A stretch of 64,000 nucleotides of DNA from Muscardinus avellanarius (taxonomy: Eukaryota; Chordata; Mammalia; Rodentia; Gliridae), in NCBI GenBank assembly GCA_963383645.1, contig OY726557.1:127000603-127064602 (forward strand), written 5' to 3'. A model generated the notes under the pieces. The model worked only from the letters and a program-made list of their open reading frames with translations, made no database searches and was not told where the DNA came from. Of the stretch, positions 10,405 to 20,491 are shown piece after piece (positions within the stretch are counted from its first letter, which is position 1; each line of letters opens with the position of its first letter). The position numbers were made by a program, and so were the translations under genes.

Positions 10405-10725
10405 ACAGTCAGTCCTTGCAATGGTTCAACTCACAATTTTTTGACTTTGTGGTGGTGCAAAAGTAATCCATATTTAGTAGAAACTATGCTTCGAATTTGG
10501 ATCTTTTCCCGGGTTTGCCACATGCAGGGTGATCCTCCCTCATGGTGTTGGGCAGCAGCAAGTACAGCTCCCATCAGCCAAGCATACCTGAGGCTGAGAC
10601 TCAGCACCCAGAGTTGCTCAGCGAGGGTGCGAGGTAGGTCAGGCATATTCAGTGCACTTTTGACTTAACGATCTTTTCAACTTCTGGAGGGATTTGATGG
10701 GCCATAAGTCAAGGAGCATCTCTAT
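10405..10725. mobile_element. Tigger-like (TcMar) DNA transposon remnant
   Basis: It opens with ACAGTCAGTCCTTGCAATGG and closes with CATAAGTCAAGGAGCATCTCT, which resemble the ends of a non-autonomous Tigger-type element. The interior contains the recognisable TGGTGGTGCAAAAGTAATCC, CTTCGAATTTGGATCTTTTC and GTGTTGGGCAGCAGCAAG segments of that family. The family assignment is from memory of the consensus. Confidence 0.6.
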
Positions 10726-11175
10726 TCCTTTCTGTCTGTGCTTCCTACTGGGCTGGGAGGACCAAGCCTACCTTCCGGTTTCCCACCTCATTTCTTCCTC
10801 TGTCACTTTGTTTTTTTTATCTTTCTTGAGGTGAGGCAGGCATAGCCCAGGTGGAGTTGCAACACAATCTGTTCAAGTTTGCTTTCTTTGCCCTTCCTGT
10901 AAGTATCCCCCTCCTGGCCGCTCTCTGGGCCACACGTGTTGGCTCTGCTGACCCCAGCCCTCTGGCTGATGAGACCATAGTAGCCTCTCAGGTGCTCTCT
11001 GAATGCCATTGCCGCCCCTTCTCCATCATCTCTCAGACAGTCTCCATGGTCCAGCCAGCTGATGCCTTAGGAGTGGATCAGGTCTTACGCCCCTCACCAG
11101 CCTAGGCTCGATGCCCAGTGCTGAGCCTGGCCTGGAGGCTGCCATGATCCCTTGGGAACTTCTGCACCCTCTGCC
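10726..11175. other. Unique sequence, nothing assigned
   Basis: A GC-balanced stretch with a GTAAGT at 10899 that looks like a donor but has no convincing exon in front of it. Confidence 0.4.
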
Positions 11176-11179
11176 TTTG

Positions 11180-11500
11180 CCGTGTGGGTCTTCTCCAGTT
11201 CTTTAAACGTGCTTCTGGTTCTCACTCGGAGCCCACCTCCTCAAGGAAGCATGTGACCCAAGCCCGGCAGGCCTTTTCATACACATCATCTCTCCCTACC
11301 TCCCCTGGGGTTCTTCTCCACCACTCGATCACAGCTGGGTTTACACGAGTTGGTGTGTGTGTGGTGGACAGTCTCCCCCACCCCCACCCCCCGCTAGAAT
11401 GCCGGCTTTGAGAGGGCAGGATGCAGGAGCACATACTCACTCTAGTGCTGCAGGCCCACGCTCCCCTGTGTGTAATAAGTGCTCCATCAGTACCGCAGCG
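11180..11500 (+). repeat. L2 LINE 3' end fragment, sense
   Basis: The L2 3'-UTR style is visible: CTCCTCAAGGAAGC, a C-rich run, CTAGAATGCCGGCTTTGAGAGGGCAGG, and a closing GTAATAAGTGCTCCATCAGT. Confidence 0.6.
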
Positions 11501-11639
11501 AGTACGTTCACAAGACATCCACTTGGATTAATTTTCTCTGTCTTATGCTTGTGTTTACTATGCATTCTGTTACCTGGTTCTGCTACTGGCTGTCCGGGGA
11601 ACTTGTGAGTTATTGCGGGTAGTATTATTTTTTAGCACA

Positions 11640-12157
11640 CTCATTTGGAAAACAGGAGATATAGTTCATATAACATAAAATTTGCCCTTTTAAAGGGTAC
11701 AGTTCAATGGTTTTTACGTATATTTACAACATTTTAAACCAAGGCCACTATCTAATTCCAGAACATTTTCATCACTCCCAGAATAAGCCCTGTACCCATT
11801 AGCAGTCATCCTCCATTCCTCTGGTCCTGCCAGAAACCAATCATCTGCTTTCTGCCTCTCTGGCTTTGTCTATTTTGGACATTTCTTTTACATGGAATAA
11901 TATAATCTGTGGTCTTTTACATCTGTCTTCTTTCACTTGGCATGATGTGTTTAAGGTTCATCTATGTCATAGCATACGCTGACACCTTATTTTTTATGGC
12001 TGAATACCATTCCATTGTATGGCTACATCACATTTTGAAAATTTACTCATCACTTGATGAACATTTGAATTAGTTCCACTTTTTGACTAGTATGAACAAT
12101 GCTGTTAGGAACTTTTATGTAAAGTTTTGTGTGAATATATGGTTTTGGTTCTCTTGG

Positions 12158-12199
<42 letters not shown>

Positions 12200-12260
12200 A
12201 AATTGCTGGGTCCAAAGATAATTCTGTGTTTAATTTTTTTTTGTATAACTGCCAAACTAC
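11640..12260 (-). mobile_element. L1 LINE 3' region, antisense
   Basis: Reads as reversed L1 ORF2 end/3'-UTR: GGTACAGTTCAATGG, TATGGCTGAATACCATTCC ATTGTATGGC, ATCACTTGATGAACATTTG, AGTATGAACAATGCTGTTAGG and AATTGCTGGGTCC. The reading frames are fully broken. A TG microsatellite (12161-12197) interrupts it. Confidence 0.85.
12161..12197. repeat. (TG)n microsatellite inside antisense L1
   Basis: An uninterrupted TG run of about 18 units at the point where L1 normally reads ATATG; probably expanded from a short seed. Confidence 0.96.
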
Positions 12261-12275
12261 TTTCTGGGGAGCAAT

Positions 12276-12321
12276 ATTTAGTTAATTAATTTGTTAATTA
12301 ATTAACTAATTAATTAATTAG
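12276..12321. repeat. (TTAA)n-rich simple sequence
   Basis: Repeated TTAATTAA with small interruptions, including many TAATTA cores. Between the L1 and an ID fragment. Confidence 0.9.
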
Positions 12322-12325
12322 TTTT

Positions 12326-12402
12326 GTGTTGCAGGTATGGAACCTGGGTCCTCACACATGGGGGGCAAGTGCTCTACCACTGTGCTTTGTCCCAGCCCTT
12401 AT
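12326..12402 (-). repeat. ID-like SINE fragment, antisense
   Basis: Reversed ID body: GGTATGGAACCTGGGTCCTC, CAAGTGCTCTACCACTGTGC and CCCAGCCCT. The tRNA-derived region is diverged and lacks an obvious tail. Confidence 0.7.
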
Positions 12403-13468
12403 TTTTAAGTGCTTAAATAAAAGGAGTGAACCAGCTTCGTGGTTATTTAAATTTTACTTATTTTGGATAAAGAACTCCTTTGGAAGCACATTAAAAACCA
12501 GGAATCTCTGTTCAGAAAAATGCGTATGTGCAAATACATATAATTTCAAGGGCTCAAGAACTGTCGGAAGTTGGCTACAGATCCCAATCTTCTGTGATTA
12601 CAGGCTCACACATTTACAGCATTTTAAGGTGAGATTCTTTTCTCAAACATAAAACTCCATCTATGTTTTGGCTTTTTCACATGGATCTAGGAAATGGATA
12701 ATTTGGCTAATGAGTTCCGACCCATGTTCCGATTTCCATTTGGGATCAGAACATTCAGCAGCCAATCAGTCGGCTTAATTTTTTCCACCCACTCTGTAAT
12801 CATCTGATTGATATGCAATTACCTCCCCTGCTTCCACACACACTTCCCTCCTCATGTTTCCCATCTGATGCCAGATAACCTTCATCTTTTCTCATTTATT
12901 TTGTGTGTGTTGGCCACTGTTTGATATTATTATTTTTGCAATCATCTTCTATTAGGTGAAAGAATATTGCAGTAGAGAAAGAAGGGAAGAGAAAATAAAT
13001 GCCTTCCTGACAAGTTCTAATATTTTATGTTCACAAATAATCTCCCAATATCAGAGCAATAATATTATTTTCTCAATGTGCATTTATTAAAATGTAAAGT
13101 AGCTCCATCACATTGGGAACTAAAACCCTTGCATTACCTTGGCCAGAAAATATCACTTATTTATTTCAGATTACATTTCTGGAATTTTAATATTGTTGCT
13201 TTTTCTCCCCTCCTCTAGCCTTTATCTCAGAGGGAGTGAACCTGACGGGCTGATTTCTAAAGAGGCATTGCTGAATGCTCAGGGCCTTAATTTGGTTTTA
13301 AGAATTGCTTTTGGCTCTTGATTTACGATGAGGTTCTTTTCTGTGTAATTCTCTTGGCTGAAAACTGAATCGAAGGCTCCCTTTGAGGATGACATTTTGA
13401 CACCACATTTTAAGACAGAATACAGAGGGCCAGGGGGGAACATAAAAGACTTAGAAAAGAGGAGAGTA
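12403..13468. other. AT-rich unique block, candidate conserved noncoding DNA
   Basis: 12690-13400 has no repeats and is dense in developmental-type motifs. At 12805-12819 a PBX-HOX-type TGATTGAT abuts an octamer-like ATGCAAT. Other motifs include CGGCTTAATTTTTTCC and GCCTTAATTTGG. No coding frame is supported. Confidence 0.4.
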
Positions 13469-13572
13469 GGGCTGGGGGTATAGCTTAGTGGTAGAGCATG
13501 TGTTTAGCATGCAGGAGGGTTTGATCTCCAGCACCAAAAAACATAAACAAACAAACACCACCCAAAACAAAA
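13469..13572 (+). repeat. ID SINE (tRNA-Ala-derived)
   Basis: GGGCTGGGGGTATAGCTTAG, TGGTAGAGCATGTGTTTAGC and GTTTGATCTCCAGCACC give the box A and box B regions of an ID element, followed by an A-rich tail with CAAA repeats. A stand-alone monomer, not the dimeric SINE. Confidence 0.9.
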
Positions 13573-13640
13573 TAGGAGGGGAATTAGCATGGTGACTTTA
13601 GGGTTTGGCTCTGTTATCTACTTCTCTATAGCATTTAATG

Positions 13641-13671
<31 letters not shown>

Positions 13672-13692
13672 GACACACACACACACACACAC
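13641..13692. repeat. (AC)n microsatellite, interrupted
   Basis: AC repeats with AAAC and AGAC interruptions over 52 bp. Confidence 0.96.
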
Positions 13693-13754
13693 TTTAGATT
13701 TCAGTTGGAAGTCAGTATGTTAATTTCTAGGTAGCCTAGTATAAGCAATACTAG

Positions 13755-14424
13755 ATTATTAAATTAATACAGCACTGTGAAGATCATTGTGGCAGTTTCT
13801 CAGAAGACTGGGAATGCAGACGCCATATGACCCAGCTATACCACTGTGGCATCTTTCCAAAGAATTCACGACAGAATTGAAGTCAGAATATTATAGTGAT
13901 ATATGCATATCCACAATTCACAATAGCCAAATTATGGAACCTAGGTGTCGATCAACAGATAAATGGATTACAAAACTATAGTATAAATACACAATGAAAT
14001 TTTACTCAGCCATAAAGAAGAACAAAATTATACCATTTGAAGGAAAATGGATGGAACTAGAAAATACTATGTTAAGTAAGATCAGCCAGTTTCAGAAGGT
14101 TGAGGCTTGTATGCTTTCTCTCATACATGGAAGCCAAAGAGATATTGGGGGGGAAAAGGGAATTTCAGATAAATGAAGAAAGATACCAGTAGGATAGTTA
14201 AAGGGGATTTGAAGTTGGAAATGGGGAGGGGGAAAAAGGAGACTTGATGAAAGAAACAGTTTAAATAATGCCACATACATATATGAAGTTAATCTCAATA
14301 ATTTTACAAGGAGGAGGAGGAGGGAGGAGGGCGGTATCTGAAGGGAAGCACATAGGTGCTGTGTGCATGTGTGTGTCTATTACTCAACCTCATTATGATG
14401 CATAATTACAATGCACCCATAAAA
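13755..14424 (+). mobile_element. L1 LINE 3' fragment, sense
   Basis: Carries the C-terminal part of degraded L1 ORF2 (landmarks CCATATGACCCAGCTATACC, TTTACTCAGCCATAAAGAAG, AAAATGGATGGAACTAGAAA) with stops and shifts, then the L1 3'-UTR ending AATTACAATGCACCCATAAA. The frame around 13994-14176 still reads as the end of the reverse transcriptase protein but is isolated and non-functional. Confidence 0.88.
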
Positions 14425-14477
14425 GCACGCGTGCGCGCGCGCACACACACACATACACACACACACACATACACACA
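14425..14477. repeat. Alternating purine-pyrimidine repeat (GC/AC)
   Basis: GCACGCGTGCGCGCGCGCAC followed by AC repeats with occasional AT. It sits at the 3' terminus of an L1 and just before an antisense SINE. Strong Z-DNA-type sequence. Confidence 0.95.
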
Positions 14478-14478
14478 T

Positions 14479-14671
14479 TTGTGGTACTGGGGATGGAACA
14501 CAGGGGCTTTCTACCTCCAGGCTATTCTCCCAGACCTATTTCATACTTTATTTGGAAACAAGTTCTCATTAAATTGCTGAGAGCCTCATGAAGTAGCTGA
14601 GGCTGACAAAGAACCTGCAATTCTCCTGTCTCAGTGCTGGGATTACAAGTGTGCGCCACCACCCACCCAGA
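14479..14671 (-). repeat. B1-dID-type SINE (type B), antisense
   Basis: GTGGTACTGGGGATGGAACA, TTTATTTGGAAACAAG, AGTAGCTGAGGCTG and GGGATTACAAGTGTGCGCC. The downstream A/T-rich stretch (AAAAAAAAGAAAAAAAAA) at about 14684-14704 is extra simple sequence. Confidence 0.9.
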
Positions 14672-14839
14672 TAAAAACATATTTAAAAAAAAAGAAAAAA
14701 AAAAGATGGTACATGGGAAGTCAGAAGCCAGGAGTTTTAATCCTATTTGTTCCTCTAAGTAACTTTGTGACTTTGGACAAATTACTTCCACTCTGCGGGC
14801 TGTTTTCTCAAGTGCAAAAGTAAATGTTAAGGTAGGGGA

Positions 14840-15010
14840 GATAAATTTTAACCCTGGCTGTATATCAGAATGTTCCAGAGAGCTTTGAAAACAATAATGA
14901 TGCTCAGGCCCTTGAATCAATTAAATAAGAATTTCTTGTGGGGTGGGTGAATGTGCATGGGTGTTGATATCTTTGTTAAACACACCCTGGATGATTTTCT
15001 CATTAAGCCA
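14840..15010. mobile_element. MER5-like DNA transposon remnant
   Basis: TTTTAACCCTGGCTGTATAT CAGAATG, AGAGAGCTTTGAAAACAATA and AATCAATTAAATAAGAATTTC follow the MER5 plan; the second half is eroded. Confidence 0.65.
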
Positions 15011-15694
15011 GGCCTGAGCACCCCGGTCCAGATGATCTGAAATATTCCTGCAGATTTCTGGCTGCAGGTCTTGGGAGGCAGGCAGTGGACTGCCCACTGT
15101 GGACAAGTGGGCTTGGGTCACAGGACTGTGATTCTGTGCTGGAGCTTGAGGTGTCTCAGCTAGGGGCTCAGGGGATGGCCTGAGTAGAAATGAATTTTTC
15201 TTGGTACCATGCCTGGGTTGGGTCAGGTAATTCTTTCTTTCTTTGTGAACCCATGGTACTGAGAAGATGGATGAGCTGGGGCTGGTAAAATAGCTTTTGT
15301 TCCTCAGAGAAAGGCATGTGAAGAGATAAGGCAGGGTTATTAGTTTTAGACTGGAACTGGGCCTGTTTAGCCTAAAAAGGGGACTTAGGGGGACATGATT
15401 TGTGGTATTCAGGAGGCTGGAGGGCTGTCATGTGGAAGAGGAATTGGAGTGATTTCTGATGCTCCAGGGGGACTGAACACAGGGCAGTGGGGAGAGTCAG
15501 GAAGCAGGTTTTTGTGCATTGGAAGGAAGAACTGTAATGTCAAACCATGTTCCCATATTCCCTGTGCAGACCTCTTAGTGTCTGCTTTTGTGACCATCTT
15601 CTCTATATTGAGACTAATATTTCTCATCTGTGCATTCCCAGCACTTAATCCAGATCCCGGCACAGGCCTCAAATGCTCAGCAGCATTTCTGTGA
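15011..15694. other. Unique sequence, nothing assigned
   Basis: No repeat family or splice-bounded frame recognised. Opposing open frames at 15395-15717 overlap each other and show no supporting signal. Confidence 0.4.
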
Positions 15695-16170
15695 TTATTA
15701 ATTGCTGTCATTAACACCCACTAGGCAAAGCACTTTTTTTGCTTTATCTGTTTTAACCCTGCTTTTGCTTCCTGAGGTGGGTACATTTATTAACCTTCTA
15801 CAGTTAAAGAAAGTGCAGTTGAGGAAGGTTAAGAAATGCATTCAGTCACAGTCAGTAAGGTAGCAGAGACTAGATGTGAACTCAGGCCTGTCCAGCTCAA
15901 AAACACATGCTCCTGAGCTGGGCGTGGTGGTGCACGCTTGTAATCCCAGCATTTGGGAGGCTGAGACAGAGGATCATGGTTTGTGGACAGCCTCAGCTAC
16001 TTAGTGAGGCCCTCTGCAACTAAGTGAGGCCCTGTTTCAAAATAAAAAGAATAAAAAATAGGGCTGGGGGTGTAGCTTGGAAGTAGAATGCCCTGTTCCA
16101 TCCCCAGTACCACAAAAGACAAAACAAAACAAAAAACAAACACATGCTCCTAACTATTGTGCTGTTCTGC
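15695..16170 (-). repeat. MIR SINE, antisense, split by a younger SINE
   Basis: The left part runs from AATTGCTGTCATTAACACCC through CTACAGTTAAAGAAAGTGCA G to GATGTGAACTCAGGCCTGTC. It resumes after the inserted SINE with CATGCTCCTAACTATTGTGC. Confidence 0.8.
15901..16151 (+). repeat. B1-dID-type SINE (type A) with target-site duplication
   Basis: The element lies at 15915-16137 and is flanked by perfect 14-bp direct repeats AAACACATGCTCCT (15901-15914 and 16138-16151). The left half starts GAGCTGGGCGTGGTGGTGCA; the right half reads GGGCTGGGGGTGTAGCTTGG. The tail is CAAAA-rich. Confidence 0.96.
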
Positions 16171-17139
16171 CCACAGGACATGGGTGGGGTATCTGGGGAG
16201 AAAGAGAGCTCCCGACTACAGAGGAATTCAAGTTGAAGATAGACAATCACTTAGGTGGTCCGCTTCTGCTATGGCAGTGAGTATGGTGAATGAGGATGGT
16301 CTCTGGAGCCAGAGGCTGAGCAGGTTTTCAAAGACCTAGGTCACCTGTTTCCATGAGCCTCCTCCTATTGAAGGTTCCACCAGCAAGGGCTGGCCTGCAG
16401 CTGCACAGCTCTGTTCCCTTGGAAGGGATGTTCATCCCCAGGTAACAGGCATGTAGCCTTCTCTGCTACCTGCCTGCATTTCACATCAAGTTCTATGGTC
16501 GGTCACATGTCTGGGAGCAGACTCCTTTGTAAGCCCCTGGCCACAGGTCAGGTTGGAGAGAGAAGCCCTGGGTGTGTGTCAGCACGGGGTCGGAGATGCA
16601 TACCTGTTCTGGCCATGGAATTTCATGTTAGCATATCCCTTTACTGGGCAGGGGGTGGGAGCAGGCTCTCCAGGGAAATCTTTCATCAAAGTGATGGCAT
16701 AGCTAAAGGCAAAGAAGCAATATTACTGAGAGGGCAGTGCCAATTAGTCGACAGCCTCAAGGAGCACTATGAACTGGAGGTCTGGAAGAATGGATATGAG
16801 AGCGGCTGAATGGGCAGGGGAGGGACAGGGAAGGCGCAATGGGAAGGAAGAGTTGGTGGGGTGGTGACTTCTTTAAAATGGGGGATGCTGTGCAAAATGG
16901 CACTTTCTCTAAACATGGCCCACATTGAGGCTTAACTCGAAGGAGGGAATCACACTAGAAGCAGAGACAAGCCTTCTGGTTATATATTCCAGAGTCCCAG
17001 AGAGCTCTTCCCTCTGGAGGGGCAGGGTGGTATGGGTAAAGAGGTGGGGAGCACAAGGAAGTGAGCAACATTTGGGAACTGGGCCCGTGAAATGCTGTCT
17101 ATTACACTACTGTTGCTTATAATAAACCCACGGGTAGGT
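16171..17139. other. Unique sequence, nothing assigned
   Basis: 16270-16345 may hold a trace of MIR (GATGGTCTCTGGAGCCAGAG). Otherwise no element or exon is recognised. Confidence 0.4.
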
Positions 17140-17215
17140 GATTTGGTTTCCATTTCGCAGATGAGGACACTGAAGGTCCTAGGCATTTCAAAGATTAAAT
17201 TTAGAAATTAAAAGG
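17140..17215 (-). repeat. MIR fragment, antisense
   Basis: GGTTTCCATTTCGCAGATGA GGACACTGAAGG is the reversed MIR core; the flanks are eroded. Confidence 0.7.
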
Positions 17216-17235
17216 TGGCATTCTTACCTACAGAT

Positions 17236-17283
17236 GACTCAAAGACGGGTGTTTGTTTCAGTATCTCATGCCATCTTTGAGTC
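17236..17283. repeat. Inverted repeat (10-bp arms)
   Basis: GACTCAAAGA and its exact complement TCTTTGAGTC are separated by 28 bases. It lies within a segment that also has minus-strand splice-like ends (donor at 17226-17227, acceptor at 17304-17305) but has stops in all three frames. Confidence 0.6.
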
Positions 17284-17303
17284 TTCCATCAGGGTAGGAT
17301 GGG

Positions 17304-17784
17304 CTGAAGCTGGGAATTTAGGAAGGATGCTTTCATGGGTGGAAAGAGACAAGCGGATTCTGAGGTCACAGGGTCAACCATAGCGCAGGAGAAGCTAACA
17401 CTTGTGAATTGGAAGGGTGCTTTCATCATCACACAAATGGATATGGCTAGTGACATGCTTATGAAACCAGGGGCAGGCTATGAAAAAATGTGGTCCTTTT
17501 TCTAATATACCTGTGAGGGGAGGGACTTGGGTGGGGCTTAGTTAATCACTAGATTAATTGCAGAGAAATTTGGGCTATTTCTAGGAAGTGAGAAAACTGA
17601 TATTTGGAACAGAAGTTCAAGGCTGTATAGCCATTCTGATTTCTGTTTTTCAGAACAAATCCTTATTTACCTAAAAAAAAAAATTTGAAAAAGCATACTA
17701 TTTTTCTTGGGAAATACAAGACATTCTCTTAGTAGTTTTTTGTCTAAGTATTGCCAGCAAATCAGCCTTCGTATCAATTGATGG
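17304..17784. other. Unique sequence, nothing assigned
   Basis: AT-rich at the right end, with an A run at about 17671-17681; no repeat or exon recognised. Confidence 0.4.
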
Positions 17785-18025
17785 AGTATAACTATAACTA
17801 AAGGTGCCATTTGTTGAGTTTCTACTAGATATTTAACACTACGTTAGGTGCACTGAACATATTGTTTTAGTAAATTTTTTACACAACTAAGACAGATATA
17901 TTTATTCTCACTTTTCAGATGTTGAGACTGAGGTTTAGGGATATTAACTGACTTACCCAGAGTCCTATCATGTGTAAGTAGTGAAACTAAGATTTAAATT
18001 TAGGTTTGTCTGACTGTAAAGGCAT
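17785..18025 (-). repeat. MIR SINE, antisense, near full length
   Basis: GCCATTTGTTGAGTTTCTAC, CTCACTTTTCAGATGTTGAG, ACTGACTTACCCAGAGTCC and GATTTAAATTTAGGTTTGTC are in the reversed MIR order. Confidence 0.85.
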
Positions 18026-18049
18026 GTATATTTTTATTATAATATAATA

Positions 18050-18495
18050 TTTTTATAATAAAATACCTGATCCTGGGTAGCTTTATAAAGAAAAGAGATT
18101 TATGTGGTTTAGATCATGTTTTGGAGGTAGAAAGTCCAAGATCGCACAGCGCAGTTGGCAGGGCCTCTGGTGGAAGTCTAGCAGTAGATAGTATCATGGC
18201 TGGAACTCACATCCCAAGAAAGGAAGCCAGGCGCAATTCAGGGCTAGGCTCACACTTACAATAACCAGGGAAGTGCTCCAAGAGTTGTGTGCATATGTGC
18301 TTCTAGACTCCAATATAATGCATAATTATGGTGCACCATATTAAAAAAAACTAACTCAGGATCCCATGAAACCTAGGACCTCCTACTGCTCCCTGCCTTT
18401 TAAAGGTTCCACCACCTCTCAACACACTGAGGACCAAGTTCCCAGCATATAAACTCAAAACATAACCAAACATGGCAGCAGGTGCTCTTTCCTTC
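18050..18495 (-). mobile_element. MaLR (MST/THE1-like) solo LTR, antisense
   Basis: Opens with AAATACCTGATCCTGGGTAG and ATAAAGAAAAGAGATTTATG, which is the reversed end of an MST/THE1-type LTR; TTTTAAAGGTTCCACCACCT marks the far part. It has no internal retroviral region. A short L1 tail (18278-18350) interrupts it. Confidence 0.7.
18278..18350 (+). repeat. Short L1 3' tail inside the LTR
   Basis: CTCCAATATAATGCATAATT ATGGTGCACC followed by an A run resembles the L1 3' end used by other copies in the window; about 70 bp only. Confidence 0.55.
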
Positions 18496-18669
18496 CAGAC
18501 ATGGGGCTATAAATATATGAACATAAAGCTAGAGTTCTGCTCACTTTACCTATTTAATGCAAAGAGTCTTTTTCAGCATCTCTGATAAGGGCTGTGACTT
18601 GATTAACTCACCTCTTACTGATGAAAAAGTCACTAATTACTCTATGAAGCAGCAGATCTCCTATTTGAT

Positions 18670-19300
18670 CCTGCATTGTTCATCCAAAGCTTATGTAATG
18701 AATGTCTACTATTCTAGAAGCTGGAAAGCCAGACAGGAATCTGACTCTCTTGGATCTTGATTTTTACCTGGGGAAACAAACACTAGAAAATAAAATAATC
18801 ATAGTAATCATCATTAACATCAACATCAAGAAATGAATGCCTTGGAGGCCAAGGCAGAGAGTGTTCTAGTGTGCCTAGGCAGGGAGACCACTTTGGAGTC
18901 ATTGGTCAGGGAACATCCTACTAAAATAGCTGGCAACTGAGCTGAACTCAATGACAAGAAGGACACACTTTCCAAAGATCTGGGGGGAAAGGTATTTGGC
19001 AGAGGAGATGGGAGATACCAGAGTTTTGAGGCGAGACTGAGTTTGGCACATTAAATAAGGCCAAATAGCCTGGAGAACAACACACTGGGGGAGGATGGGA
19101 GCAGATGAGCTCCGGAGGGAGGCGGAAGCCAGATGGTAGAGGGCCCACCTGCCATTGTGAGGGCTTTGGATTTCATCCTAAGTATGGTGGGATGCCATCA
19201 TATGGGTTTGAATGAAAAGTGACATAATGTGACTCAGATCTTAAAAAAGATGCTATGTGGAGATTGGACTACAGGAGGTAATTCTAATGGTTGGCAATAC
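18670..19300 (-). repeat. L2 LINE 3' region, antisense
   Basis: The reversed L2 order is visible: ATGAATGTCTACTATTCTAG, CTTGGATCTTGATTTTTACC, TTTGGAGTCATTGGTCAGGG, AAAGATCTGGGGGGAAAGG and GGGCTTTGGATTTCATCCTA AG. Confidence 0.75.
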
Positions 19301-19925
19301 TGTTTTCTCTCCTGCTGATCAAACCTGGTCCTTCTAGTAATGGGCCCCGCACAAGACCAAACTAAACAAACCAAATTGAAGGCTACTTACTTGCCCCCGT
19401 CTAACTTTTCTAATGAGCAGTCTTCTTTCCCTGTATTTCTTTCTAATGTGTTTTGTTCTTTCAGCGGGGCTCTGGGTTCTAGACCTTGGTCATTTTTCTT
19501 TGTCTGATCTCATGCCCTTATTAAAGTGTGGCACCACTTTTGACTGACCCAGGATTCTGAAGGATATCCATTAATGAAGAGTATCACTAGTGGCTTGGAG
19601 CACTGAATGTGGGGCTTCTGGGTCCACAGAAGGGTCTGCACACCCCATACACAATGGTGTATGCATGTGCATGTGCGTGTTGTGTATGCATTTCTAAGAA
19701 GAGTGTCTGCACACAGCCTTCATTAAAGTCTCAATGGGACCCTCACCCCCGAGAACCACTGCCCTAAGAAGTTAAATCAATGCATTTCTATACTAAGCTG
19801 AAGCTATAAGTTAGTCTCTGGTCCCACAATTATTCCTTCCTGTCTGCTTCCAAAGCCTTTACAGATCTCTTGATCTCCTCTGCCTATTTCATATCTCACT
19901 TAAAATTCCTTCTCTATCTTCTTAA
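19301..19925. other. Unique sequence, nothing assigned
   Basis: Contains a short alternating GT/AT stretch at 19656-19695 (TGTATGCATGTGCATGTGCG); otherwise featureless. Confidence 0.4.
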
Positions 19926-20187
19926 TTTGTTTTTTGGCAATGGAGATTGAACCTAGGAGCATTCTACCTCTGAGCTATGCTCCCAGACCCCCCGCCCCAT
20001 TTTTTTCTTTTTGATACTGGAGATTAATCCAGGGGCCTTCTAACACCAACCTGTACCCCCAGCCCTTTTAACTTTTTATTTTGAAACAGAGTCTTGCTAA
20101 GTTTCTGAGGTTGGTCTTGAACCTGCAATCCTCCTGTCTCAGTTTCTCAAATACTAGGATTATAAGCATGTGTCATCACATCTAGCT
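19926..20187 (-). repeat. SINE pair, antisense: ID-half fragment plus dimeric SINE
   Basis: 19926-19990 is an extra reversed ID half (GGCAATGGAGATTGAACCTA GGAGC). 20000-20187 is a complete reversed dimer (TTGATACTGGAGATTAATCC, GAAACAGAGTCTTGCTAAG, CTCCTGTCTCAGTTTCTCAA). Confidence 0.85.
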
Positions 20188-20197
20188 TCTTATAAAC

Positions 20198-20491
20198 CAT
20201 GCAAACCATATGCCTGGTGTGGTGGCGCATACTTGTAATCCCCATGCTGGGGAGGTGGAGACAGGAGGATCACGTAGGTTTGAAGTCAGCGTTGCTGGCT
20301 TAAGAGAACCTTTTTCCAAATGAAAGTAATATAAAATAGGTCTGGGAGTGTAGCCCGGAGGTAGAAGGGTTTTCAGGAACCCCAGTACCACCAAAAAACA
20401 AAAACAAAAACAAAAACAGAACAAAAACAAAATAAAACAAAAACAACCCCCCCAAAAAAAAAAACCCCAAAACACCCCAAACATGCAAACC
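20198..20491 (+). repeat. B1-dID-type SINE (type B) with long A-rich tail
   Basis: Flanked by direct repeats CATGCAAACC (20198-20207, 20482-20491). The left half starts TGCCTGGTGTGGTGGCGCAT; the right half is GGTCTGGGAGTGTAGCCCGG. The CAAAA-rich tail is about 85 bp. Confidence 0.93.

Noticed and set aside
13469..13572. Possible tRNA gene (tRNA-Ala-like body)
   Set aside because: It has the A-rich tail and diverged acceptor stem of an ID retroposon, so it is a SINE, not a functional tRNA.
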